Shown piece after piece: positions 44,794 through 53,519 of a DNA stretch of 64,000 nt (positions are counted from its first letter, which is position 1; the number at the start of each line of letters is the position of its first letter). The translations under genes and the position numbers were made by a program. Source of the DNA: Candidatus Peregrinibacteria bacterium CG_4_9_14_0_2_um_filter_41_14 (lineage in GTDB: Bacteria; Patescibacteriota; Gracilibacteria; UBA1369; UM-FILTER-41-14); the NCBI GenBank assembly GCA_002788755.1, contig PFRW01000063.1:1-64000 (forward strand). Reading direction: 5' to 3'. The notes beneath the pieces are model-generated. The model searched no databases. It was not told the origin of the DNA and saw only the letters and a program-made list of their open reading frames with translations.

Positions 44794-47388
44794 TTACGCA
44801 TCAATATCAACTTTAAAGCCATCTCCTTGCACTTTAACAACAACGCCGATGCCATTTTTCACCTTACCATCCAAAATTAATTGTGTAATAAGATCTTCAA
44901 CTTTATCACGCACAACACGGCGAATCGGTCTTGCACCATAAGCAGGATCGTATCCTTGTTTTGCAAGTAAGTCTAAAGCGCCATCAGTAAGCCTAATTGC
45001 TATACCTAACTCTACTAATCTCTTTTCTAAATCAGCAATCTCAAGTTTAACAATTTCTTTAATATCAGCATGCGTCAAGGCATCAAAGACAATAACTTTA
45101 TCTACTCTATTTAAAAATTCCGGCTTAAGTGCTCGCTTTAAATCTGCCAAAATCTCAATTTTTGCGCTATCAAAATCTTTTTTTGCTCGATCTTGTTCAG
45201 AATTAGACAAATCGAACCCTATTGGAGCTGCTGTTTCAGTTAATTTTTCCGCACCAATATTAGAAGTCATTACAATTACCGTGTTGCTAAAATCTACTTT
45301 ACGTCCTTTTGAATCGGTCAAAATGCCATCTTCCAAGATTTGTAATAGTAAATTGAAAACATCTGGATGAGCTTTCTCAATTTCATCAAATAAAACTATA
45401 CTATACGGTTTTCGTCGAACAGCTTCTGTTAACTGTCCACCTTCTTCATAACCAACGTAACCGGCAGCAGCACCAACTAAACGTGACGTATTATGTCGCT
45501 CCATAAACTCACTCATATCAATTTTTATCAATGCATCACGGTCACTATAGACTTCTTCTGCCAACGCACGCACAAGCTCAGTTTTCCCAACACCAGTAGG
45601 GCCCAAGAACAAAAATGACGCAATTGGCCGTTGATGTGAAGCAATACCAGCTCTAGACCTTCTAATAGCTTGAGAAACTGCTTTTACAGCCTCTTTTTGT
45701 CCAATAATCCTTCTAGTTAAAACTTGTTCCAAATTATTTAAACGATCAATTTCAGATTGAATCAATTTTTGAGAGGGGACACCAGTCATTAATGAAACAA
45801 CATCGGCAATCTCTTTTTCCGTAATTTTCTCTCTTTTACTTCGTGGAATTTTTGCACGCTTTTCTTCTTCAATTTTTTTCATTATTTCCAATTCTTCACC
45901 TCGTAAATTTGCAGCCAATTCATAATCTTGATTTGAAACTGCTTGTTCTTTTTTCTTAACAATTTTTGCTAAACCTTCCTGAAATTTCTTAAGTTCATCT
46001 TTATTAGTTTTGGCATCTACACGCTTTAACGCACAAGCTTCATCCAAAACATCAATGGCTTTATCCGGAAGGAAACGATCATTTACATAACGATGAGACA
46101 ATTTAACAGCATCAATAACGGCTTCATCCGTAATTGCCAAACTATGGTGATTTTCAAAACTTTCTTTCAAGCCACGCAAAATTTCAATTGCATCAATTAC
46201 TGAAGGTTCATCAATTGCTACTTGTTGAAACCTACGCTCCAAAGCGGCATCTGTTTCAACATGCTTTCGATATTCATCTGTTGTTGTTGCCCCAATAACT
46301 TGCACCAAGCCTCTTGATAAAGCCGGTTTTAGAATATTGGCAGCATCTAAACTACCTTCCGCACTACCAGCGCCAATTAATGTATGTAATTCATCAATAA
46401 ACAAAATTACATTTGGAACCGATGTTGCTTCATCAATAATTGCTTTAATACGCTCCTCAAATTCACCACGATATTTTGTACCAGCAACAACCGAAGCCAT
46501 TGAAAGCGACAAAATTCTTTTATCTGATAAAATTTCTGGCACATCACCACTAACAATCCGTTGTGCTAAACCTTCTGCAATTGCTGTTTTACCAACACCC
46601 GGAGGACCTACCAAAACTGGATTATTTTTAGTTTTACGATTTAAGATACTAATAACACGCCTTACTTCCTTATCTCTACCTATTACCGGATCCAATTTTG
46701 CTTTTCTGGCCAATTCAACTAAATCTATTGTAAAGTAGTCTAGCGTTGGGGTTTTAGAACGATGTTTACCGGATGACTCACCTTGGCCATCTTGTTTATG
46801 CTTAAAACCATCCTTAAAATCTTGATTTTGCTGATTTGCCAGAACACCATGCAAACCATTTAAGAAAAACTCCAACGGATTAACACCTTGCGTGTTTTGT
46901 TGAGCCTGCATTTGTTGATTCTCAGAATTGTTTTGAAATAACTTAATTACTTCCCCTTTTAACTCTTGAGGACTAATTTTCATATTCTCTAAAATTACAG
47001 TTGCAGCAGTATTATCCTGAATCACTAACGAAAATAACAAATGCTCCGTACCAATAAAACTATGGTGATATTTATTTGCACACTTTACTGCATCTTCAAT
47101 AACCTGCTTTGCAAAACCTGATAAACCTGCAGGCTCACTAGCCTTTCCTTTACTTGCAGCAGCAGCCGTTCTGCCAACAGCTTTAAGAACCATTTCGACA
47201 TTATCGGCACTAACGCCAAAATTCCTTAAAACACTAGCTCCAAGCGAATTTGCCTGACTTAATATACCCAATAATATGTGCTCAGTACCAACGTATGATA
47301 AATTGCCTTCTGCTGCTTTTTCTTGAGCTACAATTAAGGCCTGCTTAGCTTCTTTTGTAAATTTTTCAAAATAACTATTATCTTTCAT
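44794..47388 (-). CDS. clpC: ATP-dependent Clp protease ATPase subunit, ClpC type
   Basis: Hsp100 unfoldase that feeds ClpP or acts as a chaperone. Two N-terminal Clp repeats (about 1-145, FEKFTKEAKQALIVAQEKAA) come first. AAA domain D1 has Walker A GPPGVGKTAIAEG (about 261). A short central UVR-like coil follows (VSNQDYELAANLRGEEL, about 475). Domain D2 has Walker A GPTGVGKTELVRA (about 595), and the C-terminal D2-small region has YGARPIRR. The short coil argues for ClpC over ClpB, which has a long M-domain. clpP is not in the window. It has an extended -10 promoter. Confidence 0.93.
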   Translation of the reverse strand: MKDNSYFEKFTKEAKQALIVAQEKAAEGNLSYVGTEHILLGILSQANSLGASVLRNFGVSADNVEMVLKAVGRTAAAASKGKASEPAGLSGFAKQVIEDAVKCANKYHHSFIGTEHLLFSLVIQDNTAATVILENMKISPQELKGEVIKLFQNNSENQQMQAQQNTQGVNPLEFFLNGLHGVLANQQNQDFKDGFKHKQDGQGESSGKHRSKTPTLDYFTIDLVELARKAKLDPVIGRDKEVRRVISILNRKTKNNPVLVGPPGVGKTAIAEGLAQRIVSGDVPEILSDKRILSLSMASVVAGTKYRGEFEERIKAIIDEATSVPNVILFIDELHTLIGAGSAEGSLDAANILKPALSRGLVQVIGATTTDEYRKHVETDAALERRFQQVAIDEPSVIDAIEILRGLKESFENHHSLAITDEAVIDAVKLSHRYVNDRFLPDKAIDVLDEACALKRVDAKTNKDELKKFQEGLAKIVKKKEQAVSNQDYELAANLRGEELEIMKKIEEEKRAKIPRSKREKITEKEIADVVSLMTGVPSQKLIQSEIDRLNNLEQVLTRRIIGQKEAVKAVSQAIRRSRAGIASHQRPIASFLFLGPTGVGKTELVRALAEEVYSDRDALIKIDMSEFMERHNTSRLVGAAAGYVGYEEGGQLTEAVRRKPYSIVLFDEIEKAHPDVFNLLLQILEDGILTDSKGRKVDFSNTVIVMTSNIGAEKLTETAAPIGFDLSNSEQDRAKKDFDSAKIEILADLKRALKPEFLNRVDKVIVFDALTHADIKEIVKLEIADLEKRLVELGIAIRLTDGALDLLAKQGYDPAYGARPIRRVVRDKVEDLITQLILDGKVKNGIGVVVKVQGDGFKVDIDA

Positions 47389-47420
47389 ATTTATTTTTAA
47401 ATTTCTAAATGGTTCTAATT

Positions 47421-47429
47421 ATTATACCA
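47421..47429 (-). promoter_or_regulatory. Extended -10 promoter element of clpC
   Basis: On the minus strand TGG followed by a perfect TATAAT (47421-47426), 32 bases ahead of the clpC ATG. No convincing -35 box or CIRCE-like element is visible. Confidence 0.45.
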
Positions 47430-47496
47430 CCAATGCACACAAAATATTACAAACTTAATCCGAATTGCCTTTACAACTTACGCAATAGTTGGATAA

Positions 47497-48630
47497 CTAA
47501 TTATTCAACAAAGTCAAAGTTTTAAGAATAACTTCCAGTTTTGACGTTAAATCTGCAGCTCCATAAATCACAAAACTTTTACCACCAACATCCTTACTCA
47601 TCTGTACCCAGTCCTTTTTTAATTCAACATTTAAAGTCTTACCAACATTAATGTAAGCCACCCAATTATCATCCGTTACAGAATCCAAGGCAAAAGCATA
47701 TCCATTTTCAACCTGCGCATAATACCAACTCTTTGGATAATAGGCTGTAAACTCTAATGGCAAGCTTTCCAAAGCTCTAAAATTTTCTAGAATTTTAGGA
47801 TCAATAGGATCATTAGTAACAGTAACTACATTATTTTCAACAGGTACAATTTCAGGTTTGGCAACTACTTCTTCTTTCACCATTTCAACATTTTCTTCAG
47901 CAAAAGGAACGAAACGTAACGAATTAACAATCTCTTCTGCCAAATTACGATCTGTAGCCACATCACCATTTTGCTTATAAGAAACCAGATAATATGTTTC
48001 ATCATTACGCTTTATATAATACCTAAAAGCTTCACCCATAGGGATATTATCCATTTCGTAACCATCAACAGCATCAACACCTACTTTAATTGCTACGGCA
48101 CTTTCCAAATCTTTATTAACTTTAATTAAATCAGCAGAATCAACAACGCTTAAGGTTATTGTACCTGGCAGATTAGCAATCTCAATTTTGCTGCTAGTTT
48201 CATTCAATTCACCAGTTGTTGGCACATCTAAACTTAAGCCCAATTTTTGGTTTGTATGTTTATCAAATTTAATTTCATTTTTACTAATATTTTCTTCAAC
48301 TACCTCAATTTTATCGATTGTCAGAGTTTTACGCCCCTCAACATTACGGGGGACACCATTAACACGTATTAACGCATCATTATAAAGCTGATCATACAAA
48401 TCATAAATCAAGCTTCTAACGTAAATAATATTACCAGTTTCATCTTCAAAACTATGAGTCGTATCAAAAAGATGCTTAGTTGCATCTGGCAACTCGGTTA
48501 AAACACCTGTATATGTTTCAATCACCATTTCCTCGCTACTAACATCTGCAGACTGAATACAGCCAGTAACAGAAACTAACAACAAAGATCCGACCAAAAT
48601 CCAAACCAAACTATTATTCATATTTTTCAT
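47497..48630 (-). CDS. Lipoprotein of unknown function (377 aa)
   Basis: A signal peptide (about 1-23) ends in the lipobox SVTGC, so it is a lipid-anchored surface protein. Residues 30-95 look like a small OB-type beta domain (YTGVLTELPDATKHL, ALIRVNGVPRNVEGRKTLTI). Two further regions (about 115-230 and 275-375) share strand patterns such as KIEIANLPGTITLSVVD and NWVAYINVGKTLNVELKKDW, perhaps a duplicated fold. No named family is recognised. The ATG overlaps the ruvB stop in ATGA, so translation is coupled to ruvB even though the two functions look unrelated. Confidence 0.65.
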   Translation of the reverse strand: MKNMNNSLVWILVGSLLLVSVTGCIQSADVSSEEMVIETYTGVLTELPDATKHLFDTTHSFEDETGNIIYVRSLIYDLYDQLYNDALIRVNGVPRNVEGRKTLTIDKIEVVEENISKNEIKFDKHTNQKLGLSLDVPTTGELNETSSKIEIANLPGTITLSVVDSADLIKVNKDLESAVAIKVGVDAVDGYEMDNIPMGEAFRYYIKRNDETYYLVSYKQNGDVATDRNLAEEIVNSLRFVPFAEENVEMVKEEVVAKPEIVPVENNVVTVTNDPIDPKILENFRALESLPLEFTAYYPKSWYYAQVENGYAFALDSVTDDNWVAYINVGKTLNVELKKDWVQMSKDVGGKSFVIYGAADLTSKLEVILKTLTLLNN

Positions 48631-49655
48631 ATGGGATTTACTAAAAGATATTTTTTTCCTTCATCCGTAACTATACGCCCCCGATGTGTCCTTTGCAAGA
48701 AACCTACCTGCATCAAGTATGGTTCACAGATTTCCGCAAGAGTATCTTCATCTTCCTGCATTGCTGCAGAAATTGCCTTTAAACCTACCGGACCACCGTC
48801 AAACTTATTCAACACTACATCTAACAAGTCGCGATCTAACTTATTCATGCCCAAATTATCAATTCCTAATATTATTAATGTTGACTCAATATCTACCCTT
48901 GTTGCGAAATCAATTTCCTTTACTAAACAAAAATCTCGTACTCGCTTCAGTAAACGATTTGCAATACGTGGCGTACGCCGACAACAACTTGCCAGCAAAA
49001 CAGCTGCTTCATTATCCAATTTAACTCCTAATATCTCTGCAGATCTCACAATAATATCCTCCATTTCCGACTCCGAATAATAATCCAACTTTATCATGCT
49101 ACCAAAACGATCACGCAAAGGAGACGAAAGCATATTTGGCTTAGTTGTAGCACCAATTAAGGTGAAATCCGGAATCGTAATTCGCATACTTTTTGCCGTG
49201 GGGCCCTTACCAACAACCAAATCAAGTACGTAATCTTCCATTGCACTATATAAAATCTCTTCAACAGCTGGCCTCAAGCGATGAATTTCATCAATAAATA
49301 ATATATCACCAAACTCCAATGAACTGAGTAAAGCGGCCAAATCACCTTGTTTTTCTATAGCAGGCCCCGAAGTAACCTTAAACTGCCCAGACATTTCCCG
49401 CGCTACAATACCGGCCAACGTAGTCTTACCTAACCCCGGACCACCATGAATCAAAATATGATCCAAAACTGATTTTCGTTGCGTAGCAGCATCAATCATT
49501 AACTGAACGTGCTCTTTAACATTAGTTTGCCCAATATACGACTGTAATGTTTGTGGACGCAAAATTGCCGGCACATCTTCCTGCTCACTCTTTAAAACTT
49601 TTGCAACAGGAACTGGCTTAGCTTTTATGGGCCGTACATCGCCCTTTTTAATCAT
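48627..49655 (-). CDS. ruvB: Holliday junction branch migration helicase RuvB
   Basis: Ring motor that drives branch migration with RuvA. The start of the conserved region reads ILRPQTLQSYIGQTNVKEHV, then Walker A HGGPGLGKTTLAGIVA (about 70-85), Walker B GDILFIDEIHRL, and arginine-finger and sensor segments (SSPLRDRFGSMIKLDYYSES, then the small domain RRTPRIANRLLKRVRDF). The winged helix at the C-terminus has GPVGLKAISAAMQEDEDTLA and PYLMQVGFLQRTHRGRIV. At 342 residues it is normal. ruvA and ruvC are not adjacent. Confidence 0.97.
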   Translation of the reverse strand: MIKKGDVRPIKAKPVPVAKVLKSEQEDVPAILRPQTLQSYIGQTNVKEHVQLMIDAATQRKSVLDHILIHGGPGLGKTTLAGIVAREMSGQFKVTSGPAIEKQGDLAALLSSLEFGDILFIDEIHRLRPAVEEILYSAMEDYVLDLVVGKGPTAKSMRITIPDFTLIGATTKPNMLSSPLRDRFGSMIKLDYYSESEMEDIIVRSAEILGVKLDNEAAVLLASCCRRTPRIANRLLKRVRDFCLVKEIDFATRVDIESTLIILGIDNLGMNKLDRDLLDVVLNKFDGGPVGLKAISAAMQEDEDTLAEICEPYLMQVGFLQRTHRGRIVTDEGKKYLLVNPI

Positions 49656-49665
49656 AGTTTCTATT

Positions 49666-50145
49666 TTATTTAGTTTGAATTTTATATATAAACTGCCTAA
49701 TCCCTTCTGGATTCGGAGCCTGTGGAAAATTGATTACCGTCCGATCCGAAGCAGTTCTAATTTCAACCACACCATAATCTAAAAATGGCAAACTAGCAAG
49801 TATACCGCGCTCCACAGTCCTAATATCCTGTACATCTTTTAATTTTGCCTCAAATTCAGCTTTTGTTGTTAAATACTTCCAATCAATAAAAATTACACGA
49901 CGATTAGTTACCACCAAGCGATCAAGCCAATAAACAATTGTTATATAAATAACCGCTAAAGTAAAAACAGTAACAATTCCTAAGTGAATCAAAATAATTA
50001 CATTATTACTCAAACTATCCGCCAATAAAAAAAGCATAAAATAAAAGGGGAGACTTGCACCAATCATCTTCAGTAAACTAATTGCAAATGGAAAGTAATG
50101 ATGATAATAAATCTTCAAGACGACCTCATTATGTCCTAAGTGCAT
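49666..50145 (-). CDS. Bacterial PH-domain membrane protein (YdbS-like)
   Basis: Two membrane helices near residues 16-40 and 50-72 are followed by a bacterial pleckstrin-homology-type barrel (about 75-157). The start of that domain is the common VTNRRVIFID (here RLVVTNRRVIFIDWKYLT), then KLKDVQDIRTVERGILASLP and YGVVEIRTASDRTVINFP. This domain organisation is known from YdbS/YdbT-type proteins of unknown function. At 159 residues it is a single-domain member. It ends 10 bases before ruvB begins, so the genes are co-transcribed. Confidence 0.8.
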   Translation of the reverse strand: MHLGHNEVVLKIYYHHYFPFAISLLKMIGASLPFYFMLFLLADSLSNNVIILIHLGIVTVFTLAVIYITIVYWLDRLVVTNRRVIFIDWKYLTTKAEFEAKLKDVQDIRTVERGILASLPFLDYGVVEIRTASDRTVINFPQAPNPEGIRQFIYKIQTK

Positions 50146-50185
50146 AAAGCCAATTTTTATTATTAAGAAAATATAATATACTATT

Positions 50186-50932
50186 TTGTCAAAAAATCAA
50201 GTAAGCTTACTAAAAACCAATAAAATCAACTGGACCCTAAGTGACCTCCTTAAAAGTGCCACCATAATTTGCTTATTGCTACTTATTTTTGTTTTTGTAA
50301 CTAGACAAATTAACATTACAAGCTTTCTTGAACTACAAACATACAAAAGCTTAACAATTTTAGGATTAATTTTAGTTCAAAATTTAATTTTCTTACTACC
50401 AATTTATTTGCTGGTGCTTAAGCCCAAAAAAATCACTTTGGCAAATTTAGGCTTTAGAAAAGTCAAAATCAGCAAAATGCTAGGATACACAGTTTTAGGA
50501 TTTGTCCTATACTTAAGCACCGCCTTCATTATTGCTTTCATCCAAAACTACTTTAACATCGAAATTCCAGGCTTTGGCCAACAAATTCAAAAAATCCCAG
50601 CCTTTGGCAGTGGCCTAATTAATATGATCATTGCAAGCATAACAATAATTATTGTTGCTCCAATAGCTGAAGAAATAATTTTCCGCGGCTTTTTATACCA
50701 ACTTATCGCCAAATACTTCCCCGCAAAACTAGCCATTCCTTTAGCCGGTTTCATTTTTGCCGTCAGCCACCTGGAATTCAACGTCATCCTCCCCCTCTGG
50801 CTCCTAGGCACCATAATCGCCTACATCTTCCACAAAACCAACTCAATCTACACCACCGTCCTCTTCCACGCCCTAAACAACCTTCTAGCCTTTATAGCCG
50901 AATACTTCATTATTACGGGTGCGTCCTCCTAA
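50186..50932 (+). CDS. CPBP family intramembrane metalloprotease
   Basis: CAAX-protease/bacteriocin-processing-like membrane enzyme. Six to eight membrane helices cover its 248 residues. The three family motifs are present: the EExxxR motif in APIAEEIIFRGFLYQLI (about 158-174), the FxxxH motif in GFIFAVSHLEF (about 190), and the HALNN motif in VLFHALNNLLAF near the C-terminus. Glu and His residues there are the probable zinc ligands. The start is TTG at 50186, with TATAAT at 50172-50177, so the message may be nearly leaderless. The substrate is unknown. Confidence 0.88.
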   Translation: MSKNQVSLLKTNKINWTLSDLLKSATIICLLLLIFVFVTRQINITSFLELQTYKSLTILGLILVQNLIFLLPIYLLVLKPKKITLANLGFRKVKISKMLGYTVLGFVLYLSTAFIIAFIQNYFNIEIPGFGQQIQKIPAFGSGLINMIIASITIIIVAPIAEEIIFRGFLYQLIAKYFPAKLAIPLAGFIFAVSHLEFNVILPLWLLGTIIAYIFHKTNSIYTTVLFHALNNLLAFIAEYFIITGASS

Positions 50933-50938
50933 ACCCCA

Positions 50939-51018
50939 AGGAAAAATATGAATGCGAAAAAACACTCTGCAAGGCACTTTAGTGCCTGAAGCCGTTTTTG
51001 AGTGTTCATATTTTTCCT
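50939..51018. repeat. Nested inverted repeat between the CPBP gene and tRNA-Arg
   Basis: The outer arms are 14-base perfect complements (50939-50952 and 51005-51018, AGGAAAAATATGAA / TTCATATTTTTCCT). Inside lie ACACTC (50962-50967) against GAGTGT (51000-51005) and a hairpin AGGCAC-TTTA-GTGCCT (50972-50987). The arms can fold as one long branched structure in either direction, so it may end transcripts from both sides. Confidence 0.85.
50957..51005 (-). terminator. Terminator of tRNA-Arg on the minus strand
   Basis: Minus strand ACACTC, an inner AGGCAC-TAAA-GTGCCT hairpin, GAGTGT, then a run of T residues (complement of 50957-50961). It begins 16 bases after the tRNA CCA end. Confidence 0.6.
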
Positions 51019-51020
51019 CC

Positions 51021-51097
51021 TGGTGCACCCGAGTGGATTTGAACCACTGACCTTCGCCTTAGAAGGGCGCTGCTCTATCCAACTGAGCTACGGGTGC
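51021..51097 (-). tRNA. tRNA-Arg (anticodon TCT)
   Basis: A 77-base cloverleaf read on the minus strand: acceptor GCACCCG/CGGGTGC, D-arm GCTCAGTTGGATAGAGC, anticodon loop CTTCTAA (anticodon TCT), T-arm GTGGTTCAAATCCAC and an encoded CCA. The bottom pair of the anticodon stem is a G-A mismatch (GCGCC/GGCGA). It reads AGA/AGG codons. Confidence 0.96.
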
Positions 51098-51156
51098 ATA
51101 ATGGAGCATCAGAATAACATCTCAAGCAGAATAATTGTACATTCTCATTTTGGCAA

Positions 51157-53034
51157 CTAATCTATGTTCTTTTTTAATCGATAAACAATATTAGCAACTT
51201 CAATTCTACTCAGACCTTTATCGGGGGTCTCGACTAAATCATAATCAATAAGCCCTAATTCTAAGCCTTCTTGTAAATATTTTGCATACCAACCATTTAC
51301 ATCGAGCACATTCTCATATTTACTATTTATTTGAGGATCTACATCGATTTTCATGGCCGCAAATAACATTTTCAAAAACTCAACCACATTAACCTGCTCC
51401 GAAGGACGTAACATACCATCGGGATAACCATTAATAACACCATTTTTCAAAGCTACAGATACATAATCAATATACCATCCAGCAACATCCACGTCGGCAA
51501 ATGCAACTTTTGTTTTTGGAACATCTAATTTAACCCCAACACTCCCTAAAACAAATTTTAATGCTTCAACACGAGCAACAGGACGATCAGGCTGAAAAGA
51601 CCCATCCGGATAACCATTAATAACGCCTTCCTTACGCAAATAACTCACAATTCCATTGTCACTGCTATTTGCCTCAACATCTGTAAACTCCTTAACAATT
51701 AAGGATTCGCTACCAATAACAAAAGTTTCATTTTTGATATTAAAGCGCAACCGTCCAGATTCTAAAGGCATAAATATTAATTTTGATTCACCATTTACAA
51801 AATTACTAGCCTCTAACATGCCATTAACAAAACGTGTTCGTACGCCATCAGTATCAATCTTTAACGGATCATTTGAAAAACGATAAGTATAGTCATATTT
51901 TGACCCATCAGCTTTAACTAGCAATAAATTTAAAACTGCTTGCTTATCAACAACCAAAGGACCATCAACACTAATTTTTAATTGCAAATCACCAATCATC
52001 TTAACCGTTACAGGTTCAATCACTAGGCTTGACGTCTCATTTGGCACAACTGCAATAATCGGGGGAGTATTGATTTCCACTCGCTCAACCGGTTTTAAGG
52101 CTGCCTCCGTTTCTTTTATCGGCTCATTACTCACACTATTTGCCATATATACTCCATCGGAATTTAACCATTTCTGCACCCAAACCATGCCATTAATTGT
52201 AAACTTACGACCATTATCAATCCCCAAACCTTTATTAATGGAATCAACAAAATCCAAACCTGCATCACGCGACTCTTGACCAGTAAATGGCCAATATGGA
52301 TGAAATCCCGCAGATTCTTTATCGATTTGGAAATGAACATGCTCAGTAGTTGCAAATCCGGTATCACCAACTAAACCAATCACTTGTCCTTTTTGCACGT
52401 GATCACCTTCTTTAACAGCAACCGAACTTAAGTGACTATAACTCGCAAAATAGTTAACTGCAGCATCAGAATCTTCAAACGAAGGTACATTTGGCATCAA
52501 CACAACAACATGATTACCAAAACCAGCATCCTGCTTTCCAACTTTAGATACAATACCATTAGCAATATTAACAACCGGTGTGCCCGCCAAAGCCTTAATA
52601 TCAATAGCAGCATGACTTCCTACATTTTCCTTACCATCTAATTCATAATTACCTAAATAAGGTACTGAATAAGTAATTTTTGCATTACGCTTTGGATCAC
52701 TATAACTAATTTCATTTGCCGGTACGGCCAATTCCTCTGATTTATAGGCAACAAGTGGCACTTTATATGAATCTGGGACATCTGCAAAATTAGCATCCCA
52801 ATACTGTTCAGGCAAATTTTGCCAACTAATTGTTTGTGCCAATGGCATAACTGTACCATTAAACACAATATTCGCTGCTTTCTCATAAATCAGATTTGTT
52901 TGCAAGAAGCCACCACTATACTGTAATGAACCTAATAAACTTACCAAGGCAAGAGAGATCACCGTTCCTTTTACTATATGGTTTTTCCATACCCCTGAAA
53001 GCCGAGATTTAACACTAACTAAATACTGTTGCAT
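51157..53034 (-). CDS. M23 peptidase-like wall protein with C-terminal SLH domains
   Basis: Extracytoplasmic protein. A membrane or signal helix at about residues 21-42 is followed by an M23 (LytM) domain at about 130-255. Its zinc motifs are GSHAAIDIKALAGTPV (H and D), YASYSHLSSVAV and TEHVHFQIDK, so catalytic residues are present. A beta-rich middle part has no recognised fold (about 325-455). Three SLH repeats follow to the end (IVSYLRKEGVINGYPDGSFQ, VSVALKNGVINGYPDG and the last with YAKYLQEGLELGL). The ATG at 53034 is chosen over a TTG twelve codons upstream. It likely trims or cross-binds peptidoglycan while held by wall polymers. Confidence 0.87.
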   Translation of the reverse strand: MQQYLVSVKSRLSGVWKNHIVKGTVISLALVSLLGSLQYSGGFLQTNLIYEKAANIVFNGTVMPLAQTISWQNLPEQYWDANFADVPDSYKVPLVAYKSEELAVPANEISYSDPKRNAKITYSVPYLGNYELDGKENVGSHAAIDIKALAGTPVVNIANGIVSKVGKQDAGFGNHVVVLMPNVPSFEDSDAAVNYFASYSHLSSVAVKEGDHVQKGQVIGLVGDTGFATTEHVHFQIDKESAGFHPYWPFTGQESRDAGLDFVDSINKGLGIDNGRKFTINGMVWVQKWLNSDGVYMANSVSNEPIKETEAALKPVERVEINTPPIIAVVPNETSSLVIEPVTVKMIGDLQLKISVDGPLVVDKQAVLNLLLVKADGSKYDYTYRFSNDPLKIDTDGVRTRFVNGMLEASNFVNGESKLIFMPLESGRLRFNIKNETFVIGSESLIVKEFTDVEANSSDNGIVSYLRKEGVINGYPDGSFQPDRPVARVEALKFVLGSVGVKLDVPKTKVAFADVDVAGWYIDYVSVALKNGVINGYPDGMLRPSEQVNVVEFLKMLFAAMKIDVDPQINSKYENVLDVNGWYAKYLQEGLELGLIDYDLVETPDKGLSRIEVANIVYRLKKNID

Positions 53035-53090
53035 ATAATTTTTCTCATGTATAACATTTAAGTATACCAAAGAAAAAAGTAAATATCAAT

Positions 53091-53519
53091 ATGTCAAGCA
53101 AGCAATCCGCCATTCCTTTAAAAGAAATAGCTACTTTCATTAATAGTAATTTCAATAAAGAACCCAAAATCTACTTGCTTTCCGGAGATCTCGGAAGCGG
53201 CAAAACGACGTTTGTTAAACATTTTCTAAACTATTTAGATATCCCTACCATGTTAGCCTCCAGCCCAACCTACACACTCATACAAACCTACACTCACAAC
53301 AGTAAAACCATCCACCATGTAGACTTATATCGATTAAAAACCCCAGACCAGCTCGAAGCACTAGGCATATTTGAATTACTAGATGACCAAACTGCCATTA
53401 TGTTCATAGAGTGGCCAGAATTAATTCTACCCCTAAAACAGAATTATACTCATCTTAATTTTTATCATACCAAATCATCCCAACAAAGACTCATTAACAT
53501 TGAAGAAATAAGTAATTAA
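53091..53519 (+). CDS. tsaE: tRNA threonylcarbamoyladenosine biosynthesis ATPase TsaE
   Basis: Required with TsaB, TsaC and TsaD for the t6A37 modification of ANN-decoding tRNAs. The P-loop is LSGDLGSGKTTFVKHFL (about 28-44). SSPTYTLIQTY and the Walker B-like segment IHHVDLYRLKTPDQLEALGI are diagnostic, followed by MFIEWPELI. At 142 residues it is typical. It is divergent from the M23/SLH gene. Its stop shares four bases (TTAA) with the stop of the convergent 3D/peptidoglycan-binding gene. Confidence 0.94.
   Translation: MSSKQSAIPLKEIATFINSNFNKEPKIYLLSGDLGSGKTTFVKHFLNYLDIPTMLASSPTYTLIQTYTHNSKTIHHVDLYRLKTPDQLEALGIFELLDDQTAIMFIEWPELILPLKQNYTHLNFYHTKSSQQRLINIEEISN

Noticed and set aside
46337..46738. 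Antisense frame of 133 codons opposite clpC
   Set aside because: Shadow of the clpC D1 domain.
48631..49080. Antisense frame of 149 codons opposite ruvB
   Set aside because: Shadow of ruvB, which is fully supported by motifs on the other strand.
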